A DNA stretch of 64,000 nucleotides from Paenibacillus sp. ACRRY. Its GTDB lineage: Bacteria > Bacillota > Bacilli > Paenibacillales > Paenibacillaceae. The notes under the pieces were generated by a model. The model worked only from the letters and a program-made list of their open reading frames with translations, did not search any database and had not been told where the DNA came from. The DNA lies in the NCBI RefSeq assembly GCF_022346995.1, contig NZ_JAKRNM010000009.1, positions 1 through 64,000 of the forward strand, read 5' to 3'. The translations under genes were made by a program, and so were the position numbers. This document shows positions 17,369-25,933 of the stretch, piece after piece; position 1 is the first letter of the stretch; each line of letters starts with the position of its first letter.

Positions 17369-17845
17369 TTACCTTGTAAGCTGTGACGCTTGAACTTCAT
17401 CATTTTTTTCACTGAAAATCAGAGCAAGTGCAGCCAGCATCAAGATGAGGGAGACAGCCCGCTGCCAGGAGAATTCAATGAGCTCACTGCCGAACAGTCC
17501 CGTTGCATCGATAATAAAACCAGCAACAATCTGACCCACGATTGCCGTAAGGTTGGCAGGTGTTACCCCGAGTTTATTCACAGCAAAAGTTGATAAGAAC
17601 AGATATCCAAAACCCATGAATACAGCAGAGAGCTGTAACTTGGGTGCATGAAGCAAGTCGAGCAGGTGTCCACTACCAAAAAAATTAATCAGTACGGCCA
17701 GAATTAATGTACCTGACGCAAAAGTGAAAAATACCGTCTCCAGCAGGCCGATATTACGGCTAATGGTACCATTAATGGAGGACTGTGCACTAAGCACTGC
17801 TCCACCGATCAAAGTAACGATAACAATCAATAAACCTATGCCCAT
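17369..17845 (-). CDS. DMT transporter subunit, DUF606/YdcZ type
   Basis: A 158-residue membrane protein with five predicted helices of the short DMT (DUF606) class; GQIVAGFIIDATGLFG is the typical end of the fourth helix. ATG 17845 with AAGGAGG 6 nt upstream is the start; an in-frame reading from 17947 overlaps the upstream gene and is rejected. The gene lies 11 nt after a homologous partner, so the two probably form a heteromeric transporter. The substrate is unknown. Confidence 0.88.
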   Translation of the reverse strand: MGIGLLIVIVTLIGGAVLSAQSSINGTISRNIGLLETVFFTFASGTLILAVLINFFGSGHLLDLLHAPKLQLSAVFMGFGYLFLSTFAVNKLGVTPANLTAIVGQIVAGFIIDATGLFGSELIEFSWQRAVSLILMLAALALIFSEKNDEVQASQLTR

Positions 17846-17856
17846 GGTGATCCTCC

Positions 17857-18291
17857 TTAGAATAAAGTTAGAGCTAGCGCGCCCAGCATCAATACCAAGG
17901 CGGCGATTCGTTTGCTCCCAACCGGTTTGCGGTTGCTCCCCAGCCATCCGTAATGATCAATCAGAATGCTGGTGACCATCTGTCCGACGACAATGGCAAT
18001 CATGGAGATTCCTACGCCCACAATTGGAACACCAATGACCAAGGCTAGCAAGTAGATAACCCCGAGCAAACCCCCAAGGAGGTTCCACTTCGGAAATTTG
18101 GTGATGGCAGAGAGGTTTCCTTTGCCGAAGAAAATCAACAAAATCAGTGAGATGATCGCACCCATGAAGAAATTATAAAAATCAGCTTCCAGCGTGCCGA
18201 CTTGTTCCCCAAGCTTGCCGTACAGCGCTCCCTCAAAACTTAGAAGAGCTCCTGTCGCAATGGCGATGATATAAAAAATCAGCTTTTTCAA
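17857..18291 (-). CDS. DMT transporter subunit, DUF606/YdcZ type
   Basis: A 144-residue homologue of the following gene with five membrane helices and the same motif GQMVTSILIDHYGWLG. I place the start at TTG 18291 because AAGGAG lies 10 nt before it and the protein then begins MKKLIFYIIAIATG. The in-frame ATG at 18333 would add 14 polar residues and has no ribosome site. The pair of short DMT genes is divergent from an AraC regulator with a cupin sensor domain, which probably controls uptake or export of a small compound. Confidence 0.85.
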   Translation of the reverse strand: MKKLIFYIIAIATGALLSFEGALYGKLGEQVGTLEADFYNFFMGAIISLILLIFFGKGNLSAITKFPKWNLLGGLLGVIYLLALVIGVPIVGVGISMIAIVVGQMVTSILIDHYGWLGSNRKPVGSKRIAALVLMLGALALTLF

Positions 18292-18371
18292 TTGATCTCG
18301 ACTCCTTGAAATGTGATTAATTTGCAGGTGCATGACCCATCATAAGGAATTGTAGAGGCGAAGACAATGAA

Positions 18372-18435
18372 AGATCTTGCTTTGTTTTTCTGAAAAATTA
18401 TAGATCTTGCTGTGGCAAACAGGGTATAGTAATAC
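18372..18435 (+). promoter_or_regulatory. Promoter and direct-repeat operator of the AraC gene
   Basis: Two copies of AGATCTTGCT start at 18372 and 18402, exactly 30 nt (about three helical turns) apart. The second overlaps the -35 box TTGCTG (18407-18412), followed after 17 nt by TAATAC (18430-18435). This is how AraC-family regulators bind beside a promoter, so the gene at 18477 probably controls itself and perhaps the divergent DMT genes. Confidence 0.65.
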
Positions 18436-18476
18436 AGCTAGAGAGTGATCAAGCATGGACACAGGAGGAGACAGCA

Positions 18477-19316
18477 ATGAACGAGACAAGAAAAGAAACG
18501 TCCTCCCGATTGCTGTACATAGGCAGAGTCAACGGTAATCCCAATTGGAATTTTCCAAGCCACATGCATGAGGATATCAGTGAAATTGTCTATGTATCTG
18601 ATGGGGAAGGCATTATTAAAATTAACGAACATCCTTATGCCGTGCAAAAAGGCGATTTGTTAATCTATAACCAAGGTGTCATTCATGAGCAATGTACCTC
18701 TCCGGTCTGTCCACTCAGCCTTTATTATTGTGGAATAGCCAATATCTATTCAGACGGGTCAAGGCGAGAACACATCATTCCGGAAAACGCTTCTCCGTAT
18801 ATAAAAACTGAAGCGCACGCTGACAGAATCAGCGAGCTGCTTGACTTCATGTATGAGGAATCGTCCAATCAACAGGCAGGTTATGAGAAGATCTGTGAAG
18901 GATTGCTGGGTGCACTTCTTGCCTTAATACAACGGTTGGTTCAACCGAATGTTTCACGAAAGCAAGATTCGGATCATCTGGCTGTGCGGATCAAGGAATA
19001 TCTTGATGAGAACTACCTACAGCACTTGAAATTGCAGGATATTGCTGCGCATTTTCATATGAACCCTTACTATTTATCCCATGTGTTTAAGCACAAGTAT
19101 GATGATTCCCCAATCCGTTACATTGTCCACAGAAGAATGGGAGAAGCGAAGTGCCTGCTGACCAAGACAGACATGAAGGTGAGTGAGATCGCACATGTTT
19201 TGGGCTATCAGAATGCAAATTATTTCACCATTCTTTTCACCAAGACTATGGGCGAATCACCTACCCAATACAAGAAAAATGAGCGTTCAGAACGCGTCGA
19301 TCTAACGGAAACGTAA
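18477..19316 (+). CDS. AraC-family regulator with cupin sensor domain
   Basis: A 279-residue regulator. The N-terminal cupin/AraC-binding domain (about residues 20-100; SHMHEDISEIVYVSDGEGIIKINEHPYAVQKGDLLIYNQGVIHE) is a small-ligand sensor. Two helix-turn-helix motifs fill residues 168-268 (LKLQDIAAHFHMNPYYLSHVFK and VSEIAHVLGYQNANYFTILFTKTMGESP). AGGAGGAG precedes ATG at the correct spacing. The divergent neighbours are the paired DMT transporter genes. Confidence 0.92.
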   Translation: MNETRKETSSRLLYIGRVNGNPNWNFPSHMHEDISEIVYVSDGEGIIKINEHPYAVQKGDLLIYNQGVIHEQCTSPVCPLSLYYCGIANIYSDGSRREHIIPENASPYIKTEAHADRISELLDFMYEESSNQQAGYEKICEGLLGALLALIQRLVQPNVSRKQDSDHLAVRIKEYLDENYLQHLKLQDIAAHFHMNPYYLSHVFKHKYDDSPIRYIVHRRMGEAKCLLTKTDMKVSEIAHVLGYQNANYFTILFTKTMGESPTQYKKNERSERVDLTET

Positions 19317-19455
19317 ACCTAATGCTGTAAGCATAGGGGGGAGTGAACACCTTGCTCTACTTCATTAACTCATCATGATGATGTTATGTATAATTAGAGG
19401 AAGGCCTAACGTCAGAGGCAGGCAAGTGTAAATAGCGAGGGGGCAGAGGACTGGA

Positions 19456-20049
19456 TTGCGAAAACAAGGGGTTATCGGGAAAGAGAGCAGACTGCGACTA
19501 CTGGAAGCTGCAACACAGGAATTTGCGTTAAATGGATTCTATCAGGCGAAAATAAGCTCTATCGTTGCCCGTGCAGGGGTAACGCAGCCTGCATTTTATC
19601 TTTATTTTGAGAGCAAGGAAGCAGCTTTTGCAGAGCTGATCGATAGTTTTCGAAATGGACTAATTCAGGTCGTCCGGGATAGTCATATCGAGGCAGGAAA
19701 GAACAGGAACGATCTCAAGGAAGCTGTCGTGGAATCATTGGGGCAGATTTACCGTTATCTCGGAGAGAATCCGGCGCTGACCCGGATCGGACTGTATCAG
19801 TCCGCGGAGTCGGTGAGAATTAAAGCCGAGATTGCGAGTTTGATGGAGCAAAATCTGATTGCAGAACAACAAGCGGGATATTACAGGCATGATCTGGATA
19901 CGGTTTTCTTCGCCGAAGCGTTGCTGGCCATCGTGGAACGGTTAACATTGATCAAGCTGCTGCCGGGGCACGAAACGCCGTCCAAGCTTGCGCGGATCAC
20001 ACAGGATCTGTTTTTCTATGGAATTTTGGACACGAAGCATCGGGATTAA
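19456..20049 (+). CDS. TetR/AcrR-family transcriptional regulator
   Basis: A 197-residue regulator with an N-terminal TetR DNA-binding domain (about 10-58; RLRLLEAATQEFALNGFYQAKISSIVARAGVTQPAFYLYFESKEAAFAELI) and a helical ligand-binding C-terminal part. It begins with TTG at 19456 behind GAGGGGGCAGAGG; no ATG lies nearby. No obvious target is divergent from it. The next gene, an oxidoreductase, converges on it, so any link is by neighbourhood only. Confidence 0.88.
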   Translation: MRKQGVIGKESRLRLLEAATQEFALNGFYQAKISSIVARAGVTQPAFYLYFESKEAAFAELIDSFRNGLIQVVRDSHIEAGKNRNDLKEAVVESLGQIYRYLGENPALTRIGLYQSAESVRIKAEIASLMEQNLIAEQQAGYYRHDLDTVFFAEALLAIVERLTLIKLLPGHETPSKLARITQDLFFYGILDTKHRD

Positions 20050-20136
20050 AATCCTATTCAATGCGCTATGCAGATATCAGGTTTTTGATTGGGTCATTGT
20101 TTTGCATTTGCATGATCACCTTATACTATAACACTA

Positions 20137-20175
20137 AGAGCCAGACTTCGTATTATCGAAGTCTGGCTCTATTCG
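20137..20175. terminator. Terminator between convergent genes
   Basis: Perfect 14-bp stem AGAGCCAGACTTCG/CGAAGTCTGGCTCT with loop TATTAT, between the TetR gene and the convergent oxidoreductase gene. It is only 9-14 nt from the oxidoreductase stop and probably serves it. Confidence 0.8.
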
Positions 20176-20183
20176 AGTTGCTG

Positions 20184-22127
20184 TTAGACTGCGCTCGCAG
20201 CATAAAAACCAGAGCGCACGGCAGTACCTACTTTACCAATTTTGACGCAATCGCCGATAAGGCTGGTTTTGGATTCGAACTTGGCTCGAATCTGCTCCGC
20301 TACGGTTGTATTTTTTCTCATACCAAAAGCATTAATCATCGTATCTGCCTCAATGAACACCTTGGATCCCTCCGCATTCTCCGCATATAAACCATTAGCT
20401 TCAAAGGAAAGGACTTTGTGCCCTCCGAGTATGGTAACCCCGTGACTTTCCAGCATGGGCATTAGAGCTGCCCGATTAATGTACATCACATCCTGTCCCG
20501 CTTCCGGACGCATCTCCACAATCGTTACTTTTTTGCCTTCCATAGCCAGCTCAAGTCCCAGGTCACATCCTGTTAAACCGCCACCGGTTATGACAATCCG
20601 TTCGCCGCGAACAAGTTCCTTCTGCAAATGTGCTTCAATTGCCCCAATGACATGACCATGATGAATACCGGGGATTGGGGGGATAAGAGGTACGGCCCCT
20701 GCCCCAATGAAAATGTGATCGGCTGATTGGAGCGCTGGATCATCCGGTGTCATCTCATGATTCAGATGCATTTGCACGTGAAGCTGCTTTAACTGCCGTT
20801 CATACCAGTCAATCAAGGCACGCAGCTGACCTTTGAATTCCGGCGTAGCCGCACTGGTTACCTGTCCGCCAATCGCTGCCTCTTTCTCATACAAAGTAAC
20901 CTCGTGACCTTTGAGTGCAGCTACACGGGCTGCTTCAAGTCCGGAAGGGCCCCCACCTACAACAACGATTTTCTTCGGTGTCTCCGCAGGCTCGATGACA
21001 AAACGCTTTTCATTTGCGGCCTGAATATTAACCGCACAGCTGATTTTGGTGTTGCGCTCAATAATGCGACCGATGCACTCCTCGTTACAACGAATACACG
21101 GACGGATATCTTCACGCATATTATTGCGCAGCTTGTTCGGAAGCTCGGCATCGGCGATGAGCGCACGGCCGAACATGACAAAATCGGCATCGCCAGATGC
21201 TATTAACCGTACTGCACTCTCAGGAGTATGGCTGCCCGAGTTCAGAATGGGAATGTTCACGGCTTGCCGGGCAGGTGCACACATGTAGTCCATACAGGCA
21301 TCACCCAGATAGGCTGGTGGGAAAATATAATCAATTCTCTCATAGGAACCTGCATCGATATCAATGGCGTCCACGCCAGCACGTTCCAGAATCTGAAGCA
21401 TCTCCAGACTGTCCTCAACCGTACGACCGCCTTCAAAGCGATGATCCAGCGCGATTCGGAACAAGATAGGCATGTTAGGACCTACTGCCTTGCGAATTGC
21501 CTGAACAATCTCAACCGCAAATCGCATGCGCTTCTCGGTGCTGCCTCCATAGTCATCTTCACGTTTGTTCCAGATGGGGGACATGAACTGGTCTATCAGA
21601 TAACCCGCGTGGGCATGAATCTCGATTCCATCGAATCCTGCCCGTTTCAGCCTAGCAGCCGAATCTGCAAATTGTTCCATGATCGTCTGAATTTCCTCCA
21701 CGGTGAGTGGATGACATAGTACCTCCGGATTATATATCGCAGGGATGGGCGAGGCAGATACCGGGGGCTTGCCTGAACGATCTGGCAGTGCATTACGCCC
21801 GGTCCCGCAGCTTAACTGAGCGATAATCCGGGTACCGTAACGCTGCACCGCATCCACAAGATCGGTAAGCATGGGTACGACATAATCCTTTTCAACAATG
21901 CCTTCGAGTACACCCTGTGCCAAATCTTCGGTCAGAAATTGTGCACCCAGGATGATCATGCCCGCGCCACCTTTGGCACGTTCTTCATAGTAATCAATCT
22001 CTTCGAGTGAGATTCGGCCATCGGGACCGGCAGAGTTGGTCCCCATGGGGGACATGACGATTCGATTTTTCACGTCCATGCTTCCGATGTGGAAGGGGGT
22101 GAACAGCTTTTCATAAGGATGACTCAT
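20184..22127 (-). CDS. NADH:flavin oxidoreductase of the dienoyl-CoA reductase (FadH/BaiCD) type
   Basis: A 647-residue cytosolic enzyme. The N-terminal old-yellow-enzyme TIM barrel (about 1-340) binds FMN. An iron-sulfur motif C-x2-C-x3-C-x12-C follows (CIRCNEECIGR...CAVN, about 335-355). Then come an FAD domain (VVVGGGPSGLEAAR, about 375) and an NAD domain (VITGGGLTGCDLGLELA, about 520). The family reduces unsaturated CoA esters, enones or bile-acid and aromatic derivatives; the substrate is open. AGGAGGT lies 8 nt before ATG 22127; the frame extends further upstream without signal. Its promoter region has a symmetrical inverted repeat. Confidence 0.92.
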   Translation of the reverse strand: MSHPYEKLFTPFHIGSMDVKNRIVMSPMGTNSAGPDGRISLEEIDYYEERAKGGAGMIILGAQFLTEDLAQGVLEGIVEKDYVVPMLTDLVDAVQRYGTRIIAQLSCGTGRNALPDRSGKPPVSASPIPAIYNPEVLCHPLTVEEIQTIMEQFADSAARLKRAGFDGIEIHAHAGYLIDQFMSPIWNKREDDYGGSTEKRMRFAVEIVQAIRKAVGPNMPILFRIALDHRFEGGRTVEDSLEMLQILERAGVDAIDIDAGSYERIDYIFPPAYLGDACMDYMCAPARQAVNIPILNSGSHTPESAVRLIASGDADFVMFGRALIADAELPNKLRNNMREDIRPCIRCNEECIGRIIERNTKISCAVNIQAANEKRFVIEPAETPKKIVVVGGGPSGLEAARVAALKGHEVTLYEKEAAIGGQVTSAATPEFKGQLRALIDWYERQLKQLHVQMHLNHEMTPDDPALQSADHIFIGAGAVPLIPPIPGIHHGHVIGAIEAHLQKELVRGERIVITGGGLTGCDLGLELAMEGKKVTIVEMRPEAGQDVMYINRAALMPMLESHGVTILGGHKVLSFEANGLYAENAEGSKVFIEADTMINAFGMRKNTTVAEQIRAKFESKTSLIGDCVKIGKVGTAVRSGFYAASAV

Positions 22128-22236
22128 GTGGATATACCTCCTGTTGTTCTGGCTCGTGGAATTGATCAATAAATGCATTCTAGAAATTTCGATTTCGCTA
22201 AGGTAGGTTACTGGTGAGTAATATAATGGATAAGCT

Positions 22237-22292
22237 CATGGTAACCCTTTTGCATGATATTAAAAGTGAAAAAAATCACAAACGTTACCATG
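22237..22292 (-). promoter_or_regulatory. Promoter flanked by inverted repeat, oxidoreductase gene
   Basis: Perfect inverted repeat CATGGTAAC (22237-22245) and GTTACCATG (22284-22292), 38 nt apart. On the minus strand TTGTGA (22280-22275) and TATCAT 16 nt later form a promoter lying between the two arms. A looping repressor or two operator half-sites would fit. The rest of the 22128-22445 gap shows only a GATCTAT direct repeat next to the right arm and the terminator below. Confidence 0.45.
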
Positions 22293-22392
22293 ATCTATGA
22301 TCTATGATCGTGTCAACCAGTCAGTGCTGCTTGCTGCACTAATCCTAGATGAATTAGAGGGACGAGAGCAGATGGTCTCAAGGGACGGGGAT

Positions 22393-22425
22393 AAAAAAGG
22401 CCTGCAGGAATGTATCCTGCAGGCC
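22393..22425 (-). terminator. Terminator of the PHP/ECF operon
   Basis: Hairpin GGGCCTGCAGGA/TCCTGCAGGCC followed on the minus strand by six T, just past the PHP-domain gene. Confidence 0.88.
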
Positions 22426-22445
22426 CAATGTATTAATCCAAGCGA

Positions 22446-23225
22446 TTAAACCTCCTGCAAGCTCGCGGCTTCGAGCTTGGCAAGACGTTTCATGACTTTC
22501 TTCAGCATTACCGAGGCTTTGACGCGAAGAGGAAGATCAGGAGAAATTTCAATGGTGTAGTGCCCGGCAGCGATCAGCTCTTTCAGTTCGGCAACAGAGG
22601 CACAAGGGCGGTCTAATACATTAAACACACTGCCGTATTGCAGACATTGGTGCGTATCACTTCCGGCCGTTACGGGTTTGCCCAGGGACTGGGCGAATGT
22701 TTCAACCTGACTGCGGCAGGTTTGGATACCGGTTTTGTACATATCTTTGGCGTTCAGGTCGAAGGCATCCAGACGTCCAAGCAGACCTGGGTCAAGCTCA
22801 TACAGAGGGGTCGATTCCCGGAAAGGGTGTGCACCAATTTTGAATAGGGGCCAGGCTTCGGCTAGATCAAGCAGGTTGGCAAAGGGGATGAATGACCCCT
22901 TGGCTGTATAATTTTCCAGCCCGGCACGAACGGCAAGGATATGCTCTTTTTGACCAATGAGCAAAATATGTCCGGTCTCCTGAATGTCCACCTCCATTCC
23001 GGGAAAAATGCGCAGTCCGTCCGCGTCATAATATTCTCCGTTGTAGGGGTAGAGACGATCCAGCGTCTCATACACATCGTAAAAGTGGCGAGTGTTGAAA
23101 TGTTCGGTAAGCGCGAGGGCGTCCAGTCCGCTGGCCTTGGCTTCGGCGACCATTTCAGTGAAGTAGTCGACGGAGAAATCAGAGTTTTTGGATAATTTGC
23201 CGTGAGTATGAAGATCAATACGCAT
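22446..23225 (-). CDS. PHP-domain metal-dependent hydrolase
   Basis: A 259-residue protein of the polymerase/histidinol-phosphatase fold. Metal ligands are visible in RIDLHTHGKLS (His6, His8), LALTEHFNTRHF, PGMEVDIQ, IGAHPFRE and AGSDTHQ. Such proteins are phosphoesterases acting on small phosphorylated compounds or nucleic acids. It is the last gene of an operon with an ECF transporter, which suggests it acts on the imported compound or its phosphate. The ATG at 23225 follows AAAAGGAGTG. Confidence 0.88.
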   Translation of the reverse strand: MRIDLHTHGKLSKNSDFSVDYFTEMVAEAKASGLDALALTEHFNTRHFYDVYETLDRLYPYNGEYYDADGLRIFPGMEVDIQETGHILLIGQKEHILAVRAGLENYTAKGSFIPFANLLDLAEAWPLFKIGAHPFRESTPLYELDPGLLGRLDAFDLNAKDMYKTGIQTCRSQVETFAQSLGKPVTAGSDTHQCLQYGSVFNVLDRPCASVAELKELIAAGHYTIEISPDLPLRVKASVMLKKVMKRLAKLEAASLQEV

Positions 23226-23268
23226 GTCGAGACACTCCTTTTATTCCATGAATGGTTAAGTATATGAA

Positions 23269-24096
23269 TTACAAAATTTCGTAATGTGCGCCCAGCCAGA
23301 ACAGGAGGACAACATAGATGGCTGACCCGACAAGAAAACCGATATCGCTTGGGGTAATCTTCAGGTGGGCCAGCTTCAGCCGTTTCGAATCCGGATTCTT
23401 CATTCCGTAAGAGAAACCACGGGTTTCGAGTGCTTCCACAGTGGTACGGGAACGTTTGGCGGTTGCCAGCATTAACGGGAAGAAGGATATAACAAACAGT
23501 TTCATGTAGTAAACAACAAGCCTCCAGTAGAACCAGCCATGGCTGGATGGGACCTGACCTCGCAGTCTGTACGAGAGCATAATGTTGCGGAATTCACCAA
23601 ACAACACGGGCAAAATGCGGTACGCATACGATAGGCTGAACGAGAATGCCGCAGGCATTCCGAGTGCCAGCAAGCCATCCCCGATTCGTTCCGGATCCAT
23701 ACCGGAGAAGAGAGTGATGCTTGCCAGGGATACGATCGACAGCTTCAGGGTTAGGAGTAATAATGGAAATGCGGATTCCAGGTTCCCCCCGAAGAACAGC
23801 GAGATAATAAACATCCAGCCCACCTGACCGATCAGCCCCAGACATAGAATGATGATGATGAAGGGAGCAGCTCGTGACATGATGGTCGTGGTGACCATGA
23901 GCATAAACATGCCGAGCAGCACCGTACCGTTATGAACGAACCAGGGAACGATGGCAAAGAAGAGATACCAGATGAGCATGACACGCGGATCAATGCGGGA
24001 CAGACTTGCATGTCCGCTGCCATATACGGTATTCATCAACTCCAGCTGAATGCGTTCAATGGATATTTTGTCAAACCAGTTGCGTACAAGCTGCAT
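23269..24096 (-). CDS. ecfT: ECF transporter transmembrane subunit EcfT
   Basis: A 275-residue membrane subunit that couples ATPase action to the substrate-binding S component in an energy-coupling-factor transporter. It has the CbiQ/EcfT features: several hydrophobic helices and the two Ala-Arg-Gly-type coupling motifs, here SYRLRGQ (about 173) and TTVEALETRGFSYG (about 215-228). The start is ATG 24096 (or TTG 24099) after AAGGAGG. It overlaps the upstream ATPase gene by 26 nt. The helices fit a plasma-membrane location. Confidence 0.9.
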   Translation of the reverse strand: MQLVRNWFDKISIERIQLELMNTVYGSGHASLSRIDPRVMLIWYLFFAIVPWFVHNGTVLLGMFMLMVTTTIMSRAAPFIIIILCLGLIGQVGWMFIISLFFGGNLESAFPLLLLTLKLSIVSLASITLFSGMDPERIGDGLLALGMPAAFSFSLSYAYRILPVLFGEFRNIMLSYRLRGQVPSSHGWFYWRLVVYYMKLFVISFFPLMLATAKRSRTTVEALETRGFSYGMKNPDSKRLKLAHLKITPSDIGFLVGSAIYVVLLFWLGAHYEIL

Positions 24097-25933
24097 CAAT
24101 GTCTTCCTCCTTGGTAAACGAATGATTCAAAAGCTTCTCCACAAATGTCTCGGGAGTCGGACAGAGTGCGGATAGACCCAGCCGATGAGATAGTTCCATC
24201 ATCTGAGTAAGGGCAAGTCCGGAACGACGCAGGAGCGGCTCGTCGGCAAACACCTCGGAAGGTGTCCCATCTGCTTCAACTCGTCCATCATGCAGCACGA
24301 TGACACGACTGGCCCATTGGGTAACCAGCTGCATATCATGAGTTGCGATCACGGTTGTCCGCACATGCTGATCCAGTTCATCCAATACGCCAATCAGTTC
24401 CTCTCGCGTAGCCAGGTCCAGGTTGGCGGTAGGCTCATCGAGCAGCATAAGAGAAGGTTTCATGGCTGCGCCGATCGCAAGGGTAACGCGTCGCTGTTGT
24501 CCACCGCTGAGGAGACGGGCATCCCGCTCCTGTAACGGGGTGAGCCGAAAGCGATCGAGTACATGTGCAATTTGTTCGTCGGCTCCCTTGATGCGGCGGC
24601 GTCTCAAGAAATAGGAAACCTCTTTGCGCACACTGTCTTCGATAAACATCTCGGCCGAATGTTGAAAAATATAAGCGACTCGGCCAGCCAGCTGTTCCAA
24701 GGATGAACGATGTGTGGTCTCCCCAAGCACGCTGACACTGCCTTCCTGAGGCAAACTGATGCCGGCCATGAGCCGGAGTAGTGAAGACTTACCCGCACCG
24801 TTGTTGCCCACCAGGGCGATCCGTTCTCCTTCACGGAGTGAAAAGTTAACACCACGAATAATTTCATGTTCTTTTTTGCCAAGCCCTCTATATCGCAGAC
24901 GTGTATCCTTGAATTGTACGATCGGGAGAGAAGCAGTATTTGCATGCTGTTCAGAACGGGACGGTGCGTTGCTCTCCGCAGTATGGGGCTGTCTACCCTG
25001 ACTGGCCAGTAGTGCGGATATCGCAGCAGTGTGCTGTTTATTAAAATAAACCGCGGCTTCCTCCACCGTAATTGGGAAAAGCTGATGATTCAGCTGCTCG
25101 GGTTGGGTTACCTGATCTCGCATCAATGATGGAGCAGCCTGAATGGCTGCACGGGTCACTTCAGGAGGTTGAATGCCCAGACGCTCTAAGTCTGCGATAC
25201 GATTCAAACCTTCCTGGACTGGTAGATTCCACAGAACACGTCCTTTATCCATCAGGACCACATCCGCACAGAAGTCAGCAATAAATTCGGTATGATGCTC
25301 GATGACAATAATGGTCTTGCCGTGCTCTGTATTTAACTGATACAGGCATTCATAGATGAGTCTGGCATGCTGTGGATCCAGCTGGGAGACGGGTTCATCC
25401 ACGATGAGAATGTCCGGGTCCATGGATAGTGCCCCAGCGAGTGCAAGCAGGTGCTTCTGTCCGCCGCTCAATTCCCAGATGTACCGATTGTGGATGGAGT
25501 CCAGACCGCACATCGTCAGCGCACGTTCACCCAGCTCCCTATAGTTGGCCAGTCCGTAATTCAGCGGAGCAAAGCAAGCTTCATCGAGCACGGTCGGGCG
25601 CACCAGCTGATTATCAAAATCCTGATAAACATATCCAATTTTTCTGGACAGATCTGCAACACTTTGCCCGGTCGCTGAGACTCCAAGTACATGAACTTCA
25701 CCCGCAAAGTCACCCGTATAGAACTGGGGAATCAGGCCGTTAAACAATTTGCACATCGTTGACTTGCCACATCCGTTGCCTCCGATAATCGCAGTGAAGC
25801 TTCCGCGGGAGAGCTCCAGGGAGGCTCCGTTCAGAACAGGTTCTTCCGAACCCGGATAGGTGAAAATAACATCATGAATGGCAATAGCAGTATCGCATGA
25901 AGAAGCAGGATGGGAAGAGTGTGTATTAGGCAT
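24071..25933 (-). CDS. Fused ECF-type ATPase with two nucleotide-binding domains
   Basis: A 620-residue energizing subunit containing both EcfA halves. The first domain has Walker A GGNGCGKST (residues 51-59), signature LSGGQKHLLALAG and Walker B ILIVDEP. The second, from about residue 345, has GNNGAGKSSLLRL, LSGGQQRRVTLAIG and LMLLDEPTANLD. Both look catalytically intact. A linker of about 70 residues joins them. Fused ATPases with an adjacent T subunit and S component are typical of dedicated (group I) ECF transporters. It overlaps the S gene by 8 nt (ATG inside its last codons) and ecfT by 26 nt. Confidence 0.93.
   Translation of the reverse strand: MPNTHSSHPASSCDTAIAIHDVIFTYPGSEEPVLNGASLELSRGSFTAIIGGNGCGKSTMCKLFNGLIPQFYTGDFAGEVHVLGVSATGQSVADLSRKIGYVYQDFDNQLVRPTVLDEACFAPLNYGLANYRELGERALTMCGLDSIHNRYIWELSGGQKHLLALAGALSMDPDILIVDEPVSQLDPQHARLIYECLYQLNTEHGKTIIVIEHHTEFIADFCADVVLMDKGRVLWNLPVQEGLNRIADLERLGIQPPEVTRAAIQAAPSLMRDQVTQPEQLNHQLFPITVEEAAVYFNKQHTAAISALLASQGRQPHTAESNAPSRSEQHANTASLPIVQFKDTRLRYRGLGKKEHEIIRGVNFSLREGERIALVGNNGAGKSSLLRLMAGISLPQEGSVSVLGETTHRSSLEQLAGRVAYIFQHSAEMFIEDSVRKEVSYFLRRRRIKGADEQIAHVLDRFRLTPLQERDARLLSGGQQRRVTLAIGAAMKPSLMLLDEPTANLDLATREELIGVLDELDQHVRTTVIATHDMQLVTQWASRVIVLHDGRVEADGTPSEVFADEPLLRRSGLALTQMMELSHRLGLSALCPTPETFVEKLLNHSFTKEEDIDAACTQLV

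Noticed and set aside
18370-18411. CRISPR-like repeats
   Set aside because: Only two 10-nt copies in a promoter gap; no array anywhere in the window.
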